Shown in pieces: positions 6,871-15,234 of a stretch of DNA of 64,000 bases. Source of the stretch: Fibrobacterota bacterium (GTDB lineage: Bacteria; Fibrobacterota; Fibrobacteria; UBA11236); the NCBI GenBank assembly GCA_019509785.1, contig JAEKLQ010000023.1:62001-126000 (forward strand). The letters are read 5' to 3'. The notes beneath the pieces were generated by a model that saw only the letters and a program-made list of their open reading frames with translations, had not been told where the DNA came from and searched no databases. The translations under genes and the position numbers were made by a program. Each line of letters starts with the position of its first letter. The first letter of the stretch is position 1.

Positions 6871-8745
6871 ATGGGGGAAGAGGAATTCATCCAATCGAGC
6901 GCGGATCCAGGGCCCGAGGAACGCGAGCGCTCGGAGCGCCGCGAGCGGACCGACCGCCGCATTTCCGATCGGCGCAACCAGGAAAGGCGTGTGCAGCCGC
7001 GCCGCCAAGGGGAAGGGCCCGAAGGCGCGCCCCGCCGTGCCTGGTTACTGCCTTCTTCCACCGTGCTGGCCGGCCTCATAGGCTTGGCCGCCGGCTTCGG
7101 CCTCTCCCGATTCGCCTCCTTCGGAACGGTGCGGATCAAGGAATCGGCCTTCGGGCTGGACGCCGCCCGGAACATTTCCCGCGGCCGCGACTTCGCCGGC
7201 ATCAAGGAAATGCGCCGTTGGAGCGATCCCGATCGCGCCGGCTACCGTAAGGCGTTGGACGCCCTGAACGCCGGCCAAGCCGGCCAGGCCGCCGCCGGCT
7301 TGGGCGAATTACGCAAGCAACATCCCGAATACCCTTTGCCGCATGCCTTGGCCGCCTATGCCCTGCTGGAAGCGGCGGGGAGGGAAGGCGGCGATCTCGT
7401 CGCCGCGCAAACGGCCTACCGCGCGGCCTTGGCCGCCGACAGCGTCCATCCCTTCGGGCAGTACGCGGCCGGCCGCGTCTGCGAGGCCCTGGGACAACCC
7501 GACTCGGCCGAAGCCCATTACGCGCGCGCCGTGCGCGTCTCGCCTCAGTTCGCCTTTCCCTACGTGGGCCTGGGGCGCGTGCATGCGCAGCGCGGCGAGG
7601 CGCGCACCGCCCGCCTCAACTTCCGCATGGCCATCGGCCTCCTGGAATCCGACCCGGAGGCCTACAAGCAGGGGCCGGCATCGGCCTTGCCCACCGCCGA
7701 ACACGAGCCCATCGATTTGCTGGCGGCCTTGTTCTTCCAAGGCGGAGCCGAAGACAGCGCGCGCATGGCATTGGAATACGGGGAAGAGCGCGGCGTCCAT
7801 AGCGGGCAAATGGCTTTGGTGCAAGGCTGGCTGTGGGAGAGCCGAGGATTCCTGGCCAAGGCCGACTCCCTCTACCGCGCCTGGCAAACCAAGGATCCCG
7901 GCAATCCCGATTTCCGTGAGGCCCTGACCACCCTGGGCTGGAAGCCCGCGAGCCGCGAAGGGAACGCGGCGCCGGACGCCGAGGCCGCCTTCGCCATCTC
8001 CTTGCTCGATCCCCTGGCCCGCCAGCATCCGCAGAACCCGCCGCTGTGGATGGCCCTGGGGCAGGCCTATTACCGGCGCGGCCTTTTCGGGATGGCCACC
8101 GAAGCCTTCGACTCCAGCCTCAAATACGATCCCGTGCTCCCCGGCCTGGCCGAAAAGCGCGATGCCGCCTATCAGGCGCTGGTGCGCCAAGCCGCGCCGA
8201 CCGGGGGAGTTCCCGCCCGCAAATCCGCGGGCCCGACCGCGGACGAACAAGCTCCGGTGGTCATACCGGGCAGCATCGCCTTGCTCGGCACCTACAGCGT
8301 ACCCTGGGGCAGCACGCCCACCGAACTCCGCCAGGCTTACCCCAAGAAGATCTTCCGCACCTTGGCCAACGGCAACCTCCTCGACGTGTTCGATCAGGAA
8401 GGGGTCCGCCACGAATACCTGCTGGCCTTCCGCCAGGGAAAGCTATGGGGCGTGCGCGCCTGGGTCACCGACAGCGGGGGCGTTTCGAGCGACCTCTTCG
8501 GGCGGGTGATCACGACCAAGGCCAAGATCTCCGGCGAAGGCAAGGGCACGGGCGAAGCCAAGTGCAACGGCTTTAAGGCATTCCAAGGCGCCATCTGGGA
8601 GAACGACGACACCTTCGAGTTCATGGCCCAGTTCCAGGGCGAAGACCATCGCGTGCGCCTGGTCCGCATGGGCCGGGACTTCCTGCCGCAAAACCGCCGT
8701 CTCTGCGATCTGGCAGTGTTCCTGCGCGACGATACCTGGAAGTAA
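6871..8745 (+). CDS. TPR-repeat membrane protein with arginine-rich N-terminus
   Basis: A 624-residue protein. Residues 1-57 are strongly charged with alternating acidic and RR pairs (ERRERTDRR, SDRRNQERR). One hydrophobic segment near residues 60-82 (STVLAGLIGLAAGFGL) probably anchors it in the inner membrane with the charged tail in the cytoplasm. Residues about 115-450 form tetratricopeptide repeats with typical A-x-Y-x-A-L spacing, such as FGQYAAGRVCEALGQPDSAE. The last 160 residues are a separate domain of no family I recognise. Its partner is unknown; TPR proteins of this layout usually scaffold envelope complexes. It converges with the superoxide dismutase gene, with 6 bases between. 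Confidence 0.75.
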   Translation: MGEEEFIQSSADPGPEERERSERRERTDRRISDRRNQERRVQPRRQGEGPEGAPRRAWLLPSSTVLAGLIGLAAGFGLSRFASFGTVRIKESAFGLDAARNISRGRDFAGIKEMRRWSDPDRAGYRKALDALNAGQAGQAAAGLGELRKQHPEYPLPHALAAYALLEAAGREGGDLVAAQTAYRAALAADSVHPFGQYAAGRVCEALGQPDSAEAHYARAVRVSPQFAFPYVGLGRVHAQRGEARTARLNFRMAIGLLESDPEAYKQGPASALPTAEHEPIDLLAALFFQGGAEDSARMALEYGEERGVHSGQMALVQGWLWESRGFLAKADSLYRAWQTKDPGNPDFREALTTLGWKPASREGNAAPDAEAAFAISLLDPLARQHPQNPPLWMALGQAYYRRGLFGMATEAFDSSLKYDPVLPGLAEKRDAAYQALVRQAAPTGGVPARKSAGPTADEQAPVVIPGSIALLGTYSVPWGSTPTELRQAYPKKIFRTLANGNLLDVFDQEGVRHEYLLAFRQGKLWGVRAWVTDSGGVSSDLFGRVITTKAKISGEGKGTGEAKCNGFKAFQGAIWENDDTFEFMAQFQGEDHRVRLVRMGRDFLPQNRRLCDLAVFLRDDTWK

Positions 8746-8751
8746 AGGCGG

Positions 8752-9387
8752 CTACGCCGGCTGCTCCACGAACCAGGCCGGCTCCTCCGCGTACAAGCGT
8801 TCCACCTGGTCCCACGCGACCAGGCTCCACCAGGTATCCACCCAATCCGCGCGCTTGTTCTTCCACTTCAGGTAATGCGCATGCTCCCACAAATCAACCA
8901 ATAATAATGGTTTCTCAAGCAGGCTGATGGGGCTGTCCTGGTTGGCGAGATTACGGATATGCAGCTTGCCTTCCTGGTCCTGGGTCAGGAAGGTCCAACC
9001 GCTGCCGAACAGGTCCAGGGCCTGGGCGGTGAATTGCTTTTTGAAATCGGCGAAGGATTTGAACTCCTTCTGGATGGCCTGGGCGATGCGGCCCTTAGGT
9101 TCGCCGCCCTTACCCGGACCCATGGTGATCCAGAATAGGCTGTGGTTGGCATGGCCACCGCCGAAGTTGATCACGGCCCGGCGCTTCGCGGACGGCACCG
9201 CATCCAGATCGGCCAGCACCTCCTCGATGGCTCTGCCTTCGAAGAAGGTTTCGCCGGCCAGGGCGGCGTTCAATTTCTCCACGTAGGCGGCATGATGCTT
9301 GCCATAATGGACTTCCAAAGTGGCCTTGTCGTAGAAGGGCTCCAAGGCGTCGAGGGCATAGGGGAGGGGAGGAAGGGAATAGGCCAT
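8752..9387 (-). CDS. Superoxide dismutase, Fe/Mn family
   Basis: A 211-residue single-domain enzyme converting superoxide to oxygen and peroxide. The four metal ligands are visible: His27 in VHYGKHH, His82 in NHSLFW, and Asp165 with His169 in DLWEHAHYL. The GGGHANHSLFW and GSGWTFL segments are family hallmarks. No signal peptide is present, so it should be cytoplasmic. Whether it uses Fe or Mn cannot be decided from these motifs. The start follows a GGAGA ribosome site. Confidence 0.95.
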   Translation of the reverse strand: MAYSLPPLPYALDALEPFYDKATLEVHYGKHHAAYVEKLNAALAGETFFEGRAIEEVLADLDAVPSAKRRAVINFGGGHANHSLFWITMGPGKGGEPKGRIAQAIQKEFKSFADFKKQFTAQALDLFGSGWTFLTQDQEGKLHIRNLANQDSPISLLEKPLLLVDLWEHAHYLKWKNKRADWVDTWWSLVAWDQVERLYAEEPAWFVEQPA

Positions 9388-9497
9388 TTCGGTCTCCGTG
9401 GATAGGTTGAAGGAGTAGGGGGGAAAATACGGGTTGGCGGGTCGGGGCGCAACGATTTCGATGCCCTGAAACCCGCCCGTATCGCCCGGTTCCGGGC

Positions 9498-9503
9498 TAT
9501 ATT
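9498..9503 (+). promoter_or_regulatory. TATATT -10-like box 6 bases before start
   Basis: TATATT ends 6 bases upstream of the ATG of the YWTD propeller gene, and no Shine-Dalgarno sequence is present. It shows the same arrangement as the boxes before 6871 and 12953. No matching -35 is evident at 16-18 bases. Confidence 0.35.
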
Positions 9504-9509
9504 GGCGGC

Positions 9510-10577
9510 ATGCCCGTCCCTTCCCGCCCCTTGCGCCTTTTCCTGGCCTGCCTCTGCGCCGCCGGGATGGCGTGGGGCGCGGCCCCGCAAGCCCGTATCT
9601 ACTGGCTCGAATTCACCGGCTTGCATTCCGCCAACGCCGACGGCTCCGACGCCAAGACCCTGGTCCCCTTGAACGACGGCCCCGACGGCGTGGCGGTCGA
9701 TGCGGTTGCCGGCAAGATTTATTGGACCAACATGGGTTCGGGCGGCAATGGCAGCGTGCAGCGTTCCAACCTGGACGGATCGAAAGTGGAATACGTGGTG
9801 CCCAAGGCCGGCACCTATTTCGCGAAGCAAATCCAATTGGACCTCATCCATGGCAAAGCCTATTGGAGCGATCGCGACGGGCTGAAAATCCAACGGTGCA
9901 ACCTGGACGGGAGCCAGAACGAAGTCCTCATCTCGGGCGTGGACCATCCCGTGGGCATGGCCCTGGATACGGCCGGCGGCGTGTTCTATTTCAGCGAGAA
10001 GGATGGCGGCACCCTCAAGCGGGCGCCCATGGCCATGCCGCCCGCGGGCCAAACCGCCGCCAAACGCACGGACGTGGAGACCTTGATCTCGGGCTTGGAC
10101 CAGCCCATCGACGTCGGCATCGACCTGGGCAAAAAGCAGATCTATTGGACCGATCGCGACGAGGGCACGGTGCATCGGGCGGGCATCGAAATCCCGGCGG
10201 GGCAGACGGCGGCGACGCGGAAGGACATCGAGACCCTGATGCGCGGCCTCAATACGCCCATCGGCATCGCCTTGGATTTGGCGGGAGGGAAGTTGTTCAC
10301 GACGGAATCGGGGACCGGGGCCGTGTGGCGCGCCAATCTCGACGGGACGGGAAAGGAAGCGGTCATTCCCGCGCGCGCCGGCGCGACCCTGACCGGCATC
10401 TGCTTCGTGCCCGCTGCCGGGACGCAACCCGTCTCCCTGCCGTCCTTACCGATCCGGCGCGGGACGGCCGCGCGCGCCATCGAGGCCCGCGTCGATGCCT
10501 TGGGGCAACGCAGGGCGCCCGTCCAGGACGGCCGAACCTTCCAGGCCTTCTTCCCGATTCCCGGCCTATTCCGCTAG
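9510..10577 (+). CDS. Secreted YWTD/NHL-type six-bladed beta-propeller
   Basis: A 355-residue protein with a Sec signal peptide (residues 1-24, cleavage near AWGA-AP). It contains repeated LDL-receptor class B-like units with IYWTNMG, AYWSDRDG, FYFSEKDG and IYWTDRDEG at about 45-residue spacing, each followed by N-L-D-G-S type turns. These build a six-bladed propeller, usually a protein or glycan binding platform, in the periplasm or outside the cell. No catalytic residues were recognised. The 3' end overlaps that of the convergent membrane protein gene by 12 bases. Confidence 0.75.
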   Translation: MPVPSRPLRLFLACLCAAGMAWGAAPQARIYWLEFTGLHSANADGSDAKTLVPLNDGPDGVAVDAVAGKIYWTNMGSGGNGSVQRSNLDGSKVEYVVPKAGTYFAKQIQLDLIHGKAYWSDRDGLKIQRCNLDGSQNEVLISGVDHPVGMALDTAGGVFYFSEKDGGTLKRAPMAMPPAGQTAAKRTDVETLISGLDQPIDVGIDLGKKQIYWTDRDEGTVHRAGIEIPAGQTAATRKDIETLMRGLNTPIGIALDLAGGKLFTTESGTGAVWRANLDGTGKEAVIPARAGATLTGICFVPAAGTQPVSLPSLPIRRGTAARAIEARVDALGQRRAPVQDGRTFQAFFPIPGLFR

Positions 10578-11663
10578 ACTAGGTTTTCTGGTCACCCGGA
10601 ACGCCCAGGCCGCCGCCAAGGCCGTCCCCAGCAGGCTGAAGAAAAGGGTCCAGTTCCGATTGGGAAGGATCCAGGGGCCGAACATGTGGTGGGGCAGGGA
10701 GATCACGGCGCAGGCCACCAGGCCGGGAGCCAGGCGGGGGCGCTGCGCGAGGAGATGCGCCGCCACGGCGTAAACCAGGGGGATGGCGGGCAGCAGTAGC
10801 CTTTCCATATCGCCGCCCAGGGACGCGGCGAAAAGGGTTCCCGCCCCCAGGGCGAGGAGATCGGGACGGCGCCGCAGGAATTCGCGGGTGTCCCGGAAGA
10901 ACACCCAGGGCAAAAAGGAAATGGGGATCCACGCGTTCACGAAGTACCGTGCCGGCGTCACCGGCGAGAACCATTTAATCCCATAGAGCTTGAGAAGCCC
11001 CAGGTAGCCCGCTTCGGCGGGGAGCCGGTAGTGGGCGCGCATCCAGGCCGCCGCCAGGAGGCCGGGGACGAGCGCAAGCCCGAGCGCGATCCATTCCCGC
11101 CGACCGGATTTGCGCATCCAGGCCGCGATGGCGAAACCCGGCAGAAGCAGGATGGGCGCTTCGCGCGCGAGTATGCCCGCCAGGAAAGCCCCGGCCAACA
11201 GGAACCACCGCTTGCGTTCGAAGGCCAACAGGGCGACGAGCATCCCGAGGAGGGCCAGCAAATCGTCCAGCTGGTAGAAATTCCAAATCTCGAAACCGGC
11301 CAGGTATTTGTTGAGCAGCCAAAGGATCACCGTGATGCCCGCGGCCGCGGCCGGGTTGCCGAAAGCGATCAAAAGGAGATAGAGCGCGAGCGCGCAGCCG
11401 GCGGCTGCGGCGTCGGTCAGCACGCGAAACGCCAGATGCACGTCGATCGGCATGGCGCCGGCCAGCCAAGGCCCCAGGATCCGGTAGCCGTAAGGCGCCG
11501 GTACCGATGCGGGGCCGCCCGAGCTCATGGTCACGTAGAACTTGGCGTCGGCCTCGGGATGGGCCGCGAAGTCCATGGACCCGTAATAGAAATGCAAGAG
11601 GATGGCCGCCAGCGGCAGGAACAGCGGCCAAAAGCGTCCGGGGCGGGAAGGCGCGTCGGCCAT
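10566..11663 (-). CDS. Polytopic membrane protein, GT-C glycosyltransferase-like
   Basis: A 365-residue integral membrane protein with about nine hydrophobic segments. The first extracytoplasmic loop is acidic and contains EADAKFYVTM followed by PYGYRILGPWL, a pattern seen in polyprenyl-phosphate-dependent GT-C mannosyl-type transferases and related uncharacterised membrane proteins. A second loop has WNFYQLDDLLALLG. I chose the ATG at 11663. A TTG at 11693 would add ten residues. It could glycosylate lipids or polymers, but no acceptor is indicated. Its neighbours do not form an operon with it. Confidence 0.6.
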   Translation of the reverse strand: MADAPSRPGRFWPLFLPLAAILLHFYYGSMDFAAHPEADAKFYVTMSSGGPASVPAPYGYRILGPWLAGAMPIDVHLAFRVLTDAAAAGCALALYLLLIAFGNPAAAAGITVILWLLNKYLAGFEIWNFYQLDDLLALLGMLVALLAFERKRWFLLAGAFLAGILAREAPILLLPGFAIAAWMRKSGRREWIALGLALVPGLLAAAWMRAHYRLPAEAGYLGLLKLYGIKWFSPVTPARYFVNAWIPISFLPWVFFRDTREFLRRRPDLLALGAGTLFAASLGGDMERLLLPAIPLVYAVAAHLLAQRPRLAPGLVACAVISLPHHMFGPWILPNRNWTLFFSLLGTALAAAWAFRVTRKPSLAE

Positions 11664-11733
11664 CGGGTCAGGGCGCTTCCACGCCAAGGTCAACGCGCAT
11701 CCACGCTATAGCCACGCGGCATCCGCGCTAGGG

Positions 11734-12141
11734 TCACGGAGCATTCAGGAACTTGTGGATCTTCGCCACGTCCTCATCGGTGATCGGGAGCTTCACCATG
11801 ATGTGGGTGGTCCGCTTGGGGGTGTAACCGGGAGGATACTCCCCCCGCATGACGCGCGCCTGCACCAGCTCCAGGGACGAGCCCTTGATGGCGGGGCCCA
11901 GGGACCCGTCCCGGGAGGGATCCACGTTATGGCAGGCGATGCAGTGGGACATGAATATGGCGCGGCCCATGGCTACGTCCGAATCGCCTCCGGCCGCTTC
12001 CTTCTTATTGCAAGCGGTCCACAATTGCAAAACGCAGGCCACCAGGAAGGCCGCGGCCACGGCGCGGGCGATCAGCCGGGCCGGCCGCAAAAAGGAAAGG
12101 CGCCCACGGGGGACGCCTTCGGAATGATGGGATGCGGGCAA
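11734..12141 (-). CDS. Cytochrome c-type lipoprotein paired with PuuD-like protein
   Basis: A 135-residue protein with a signal segment ending in the lipobox-like LWTAC (Cys44), one haem-binding CIACH motif (residues 67-71) and a downstream HIMVKLP methionine that can be the axial ligand. The start is TTG, supported by a strong AGGAGG site 5 bases upstream. That site overlaps the stop codon of the preceding gene (TAAGGAGG), so translation is coupled. It is the same kind of domain that is fused to the C-terminus of membrane urate oxidase PuuD, suggesting it takes electrons from the gene product encoded just upstream. Confidence 0.8.
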   Translation of the reverse strand: MPASHHSEGVPRGRLSFLRPARLIARAVAAAFLVACVLQLWTACNKKEAAGGDSDVAMGRAIFMSHCIACHNVDPSRDGSLGPAIKGSSLELVQARVMRGEYPPGYTPKRTTHIMVKLPITDEDVAKIHKFLNAP

Positions 12142-12151
12142 AAGGGCCTCC

Positions 12152-12856
12152 TTAGCGAGGATGCAGGATGACTTCGGCCAGGACGTAGAAGACTATGGCG
12201 AGCAACAATCCCATGTGGATGACGCCCACGGGCTTTTCGATGAGCTTGGTGGTGGCGCCCTTGTCGGCCAGCAATGCGTTGGCTTCCAGAAGGCCGGCGA
12301 TCACGACCACGACGCCCAGCCACATCCCCACCTTGGCGGGATCCACGGCGATGGCCAGATGGCTGGCGGCGCCCATGAAGAACAGCAAGGGAATGGACAT
12401 GAGGGTATTGGTGCGGGAGGCCAGGAAGGCGCGGCGCGCGAGGGCGGGCAGGTTCTCCACCTTCTCGCCATTGGCCGAGGCGATGATTTTCTTCTGGCGG
12501 GGCCAGATCACGAACCAGACGTTGAACCACATGATGGTGCCGAGGATGGCGCCGGTCATGATGGTGGCGCCCCAGTTGGTCATGAAGATGTCGTGGCCGC
12601 CCTGGCTGCCGCGCAGGATGATGATGAGCCAGCCGGTCAGGAGGGTGCCCATGGCGCCCCAACGGAAATACCAGAGCGCGAGCGGCACGAGGCCCTTGGT
12701 GGCTTCGGTCTTGGTCGACGCATCCGCTTTCGCGAAGAACGGGCCTTGCACGAAGTTGAAGTACCAGAGCATGCCGATCCAGGCGATGCCGAAAATGAAG
12801 TGACCCCAACGAAGCAGGAATAACAACCCGTCAAAGCTGAATAGAGCCCATTGCAT
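12152..12856 (-). CDS. puuD: Membrane urate oxidase-like protein (PuuD N-terminal domain)
   Basis: A 234-residue membrane protein with about seven transmembrane segments. Its start WALFSFDGLLFLLRWGHFIFGIAWIG is held within the urate oxidase N-terminal (PuuD) family, and conserved histidines follow in GHF and in the last helices. PuuD oxidises urate to 5-hydroxyisourate with a fused cytochrome c. Here the cytochrome is a separate downstream gene. No other purine catabolism gene is in the window, so the substrate could differ. A GGAGGT ribosome site precedes the ATG. Confidence 0.75.
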   Translation of the reverse strand: MQWALFSFDGLLFLLRWGHFIFGIAWIGMLWYFNFVQGPFFAKADASTKTEATKGLVPLALWYFRWGAMGTLLTGWLIIILRGSQGGHDIFMTNWGATIMTGAILGTIMWFNVWFVIWPRQKKIIASANGEKVENLPALARRAFLASRTNTLMSIPLLFFMGAASHLAIAVDPAKVGMWLGVVVVIAGLLEANALLADKGATTKLIEKPVGVIHMGLLLAIVFYVLAEVILHPR

Positions 12857-12939
12857 CGATACCTCCGTGAATGACGGCGAAATATAACCAATCAGGACAT
12901 TTTGACAATGCCGCGTGCATTCCTTGCCGGGAATCTCCG

Positions 12940-12945
12940 TATAAT
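12940..12945 (+). promoter_or_regulatory. TATAAT -10 box 7 bases before start (possible leaderless mRNA)
   Basis: A perfect TATAAT ends 7 bases before the ATG at 12953. No Shine-Dalgarno sequence fits in the gap, so transcription would begin at or next to the start codon. The TTGACA at 12902-12907 is 32 bases away and cannot be its -35 element. Confidence 0.5.
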
Positions 12946-12952
12946 AACGGTC

Positions 12953-14290
12953 ATGCGGGAATTGTCCGGATGGGGAGGCCGCCCCCGCTTTTCCGTCGAA
13001 GAGATGGAGCCCGACGGCCGGGCCGGGCTATCGGATCTGATCGGATCGCCTTACCTGCCCCGCGGCCGCGGGCGCAGCTACGGGGATGCGGGTTTGCCCG
13101 CTTCCGGCCACCGCGCCGTCAATTCCCGCCGCTTCCAGCGTATTCTCTCCTTCGATGCCGCCGCGGGCGTGGTGGATGCCGAGGCGGGCGTAACCTTCAA
13201 GACCCTTTTGGCCCTCGTTTTGCCGCGGGGATTTTTCCTCCCCGTAACCCCGGGTACCATGGACGTGACCTTAGGCGGGGCCTTGGCCAGCAACGTCCAC
13301 GGCAAGAATCACCATCGCGCGGGATCGATCGAGCGATTCGTGATCGAAGCGGAGGTGGCCACCCCTATCGGGACCTTCACCTGTTCCCCTTCCGAACGCC
13401 CCGATCTTTTCCGCGCCACCGTGGGGGGCTACGGCCTCACCGGCTTCATCGTGCGGGCCAAGCTGCGGCTGGTACGGGTGGCGACCGCCCAAGTCGAGGC
13501 CCTACGCCTGCGCGCGCCCGATTTGGCAGCGATGTTCGCGCTCTTCGCGAGGCACGACCACGCGTACGAGTACTCCGTAGCCTGGCTGGACACGCTGGCG
13601 CGAGGGCGCAGCCTGGGGCGTGGCGTGCTGATGCTCGGCAACCACGCCGCCCCGAGCGGCAGACAGCCGGGCCCCGATTTGGCGCTGCGCCCGCGGCGCG
13701 CCCTGGCCGTGCCCTTCGCTCTGCCGGGGTTCGCCTTCAACCGCCCGGCCCTGACCGCTTTCAACGGGCTCTTCTACCGCTTCTCCCGCGCGGGCCGTTC
13801 CCGGGAGCCTTTGGAGGCCTTCTTCTATCCTCTCGATCGCATCCGCGACTGGAACCGGCTCTACGGACGGCGGGGCTTTTTCCAATACCAATGCGCCATA
13901 CCCGATCCCAACGGCGAAGCGGGGATGGCGGAAGTCCTGGATCTATTGGCCCGCGAGCGCCTGGGGGCCTTCCTCTCGGTGCTCAAGCGCTGCGGCGATG
14001 ATGAGGCGCTGCTTCCCTTCTGCAAGCGCGGCTATACCTTGGCCCTGGACGTGCCCTACCGCGGGCCCGCCACCTTGGCGGCCCTGGATCGCCTCGACGA
14101 ATTGGTGATCCGCCATGGCGGCCGGGTGTACCTGACCAAGGACGCGCGCCTTTCGCCGGCGGCCTTCCGCGCCATGTACCCGGAGGCTCCCGCCTTCATG
14201 GCGACCGTGCGCCATTACAATCCCGAAGCGGGCGGCGGCCGCCGCTGCGATTCCCGCCTGGCGCAAAGGCTAGGGCTATGGCAGGTCTGA
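12953..14290 (+). CDS. DprE1-like FAD-dependent polyprenyl-P-pentose 2-oxidase
   Basis: A 445-residue FAD-linked oxidase that can be followed end to end against mycobacterial DprE1: LSGWGG at the start, RGRGRSYGD (residues 37-45) and PGTMDVTLGGALASNVHGKNHH (100-121) in the FAD domain, then FYPLDRIRDWNRLYG, and VYLTKDARL near the C-terminus. DprE1 oxidises decaprenyl-P-ribose at C2 on the way to decaprenyl-P-arabinose. The region equivalent to Cys387 of M. tuberculosis reads YTLALDVP, with Ala at that place. It overlaps the UbiA-like gene by 13 bases, so the two form an operon. The ATG at 12953 is preferred over upstream GTG/ATG codons because homology begins there. Confidence 0.85.
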   Translation: MRELSGWGGRPRFSVEEMEPDGRAGLSDLIGSPYLPRGRGRSYGDAGLPASGHRAVNSRRFQRILSFDAAAGVVDAEAGVTFKTLLALVLPRGFFLPVTPGTMDVTLGGALASNVHGKNHHRAGSIERFVIEAEVATPIGTFTCSPSERPDLFRATVGGYGLTGFIVRAKLRLVRVATAQVEALRLRAPDLAAMFALFARHDHAYEYSVAWLDTLARGRSLGRGVLMLGNHAAPSGRQPGPDLALRPRRALAVPFALPGFAFNRPALTAFNGLFYRFSRAGRSREPLEAFFYPLDRIRDWNRLYGRRGFFQYQCAIPDPNGEAGMAEVLDLLARERLGAFLSVLKRCGDDEALLPFCKRGYTLALDVPYRGPATLAALDRLDELVIRHGGRVYLTKDARLSPAAFRAMYPEAPAFMATVRHYNPEAGGGRRCDSRLAQRLGLWQV

Positions 14291-15234
14291 GCCCTTCCGG
14301 ACGCGGCCCCGAGGCGTCCTCCTCCGACGCGTCGGCCTTTTCGCCCGCGGGTTTACCGTCCCCGCTTTGGCGGGCCCTGGTCGAACTGGCGCGGCCATCG
14401 CATTGGTTCAAGAACATATTCGTATTGGCCGGCGCCTTCTTCGCCAAGGATTGGCGCGATCCCGAGGTGTTGCGGGCCGCGGGCGCCGCCTTCGTCGCCT
14501 TCTGCCTGGCCGCCAGCGCCGTATACGCCTTCAATGACGCCCTCGACGCGGACGAAGATCGCCTGCATCCGCGCAAGCGCCTTCGGCCGGTGGCATCGGG
14601 AAGGGTGTCCGCCGCGACGGCCTTCGCCCTTGCGGCGGCGCTGGGAGCGGCGGCGCTGGGAGCGGGAATGATCGCCGGCCCGCGATTGCAGGTTTGCCTC
14701 TTCGCATACGGCTTGGTCAATGCCTTGTATTCCCGGATCCTCAAACGCATGGTGCTGCTGGACGTATTCTGCATCGCCGCCGGCTTCCTGCTGCGCTTGT
14801 TGGCAGGAACCTGGGGCATCGGGGTAGAGCCATCGGAATGGTTCCTGCTCTGCACCCTGAACCTGAGCCTGTTCTTGGGGTTCTCCAAGCGTTACGCGGA
14901 ACGCGTCGATCCCGTGCGGCCGTTGGAGGCGAAGCGGGAAGTCTTGCGCAGCTATTCCCCCGAGTTCCTGCGCACCTTGCTCGCCATCACCTTGGCCTCC
15001 ACGGTGATCACCTACGGCCTCTACACCACCAGCCCACGCACCGCGCTGGTCCATCCCCATGCGCGACTCATCTATACCTTGCCCATCGCCTTGTTCGGAT
15101 TATTCCGCTACCTGTATCTGGTAATGGAAAAGGGTTACGGCGAAAATACCGTAGCCGACGTGCGCAAGGACATTCCGCTTCTGCTCGCATGCGCGGTATA
15201 CGTGGTCGTAAGCCTGCTTTTATTGGCCGATTGA
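14278..15234 (+). CDS. UbiA-family polyprenyl-phosphate phosphoribosyltransferase-like
   Basis: A 318-residue membrane prenyltransferase-fold protein with about eight helices. The first aspartate motif is NDALDADEDRLHPRKRLRP, whose HPxKRxRP ending marks the decaprenyl-phosphate 5-phosphoribosyltransferase (DPPR synthase) subgroup, not the ubiquinone enzymes. The second region contains YSRILKRMVLLDVF. The N-terminal RPSHWFKN is also typical. It would move phosphoribose from PRPP to polyprenyl phosphate, giving the precursor of the DprE1 substrate made next door. The phosphatase and the DprE2 reductase of that pathway are not in the window. Confidence 0.85.
   Translation: MAGLSPSGRGPEASSSDASAFSPAGLPSPLWRALVELARPSHWFKNIFVLAGAFFAKDWRDPEVLRAAGAAFVAFCLAASAVYAFNDALDADEDRLHPRKRLRPVASGRVSAATAFALAAALGAAALGAGMIAGPRLQVCLFAYGLVNALYSRILKRMVLLDVFCIAAGFLLRLLAGTWGIGVEPSEWFLLCTLNLSLFLGFSKRYAERVDPVRPLEAKREVLRSYSPEFLRTLLAITLASTVITYGLYTTSPRTALVHPHARLIYTLPIALFGLFRYLYLVMEKGYGENTVADVRKDIPLLLACAVYVVVSLLLLAD

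Noticed and set aside
12902-12945. TTGACA at 12902 as the -35 of the TATAAT at 12940
   Set aside because: The spacer is 32 bases, so the TTGACA is probably coincidental.
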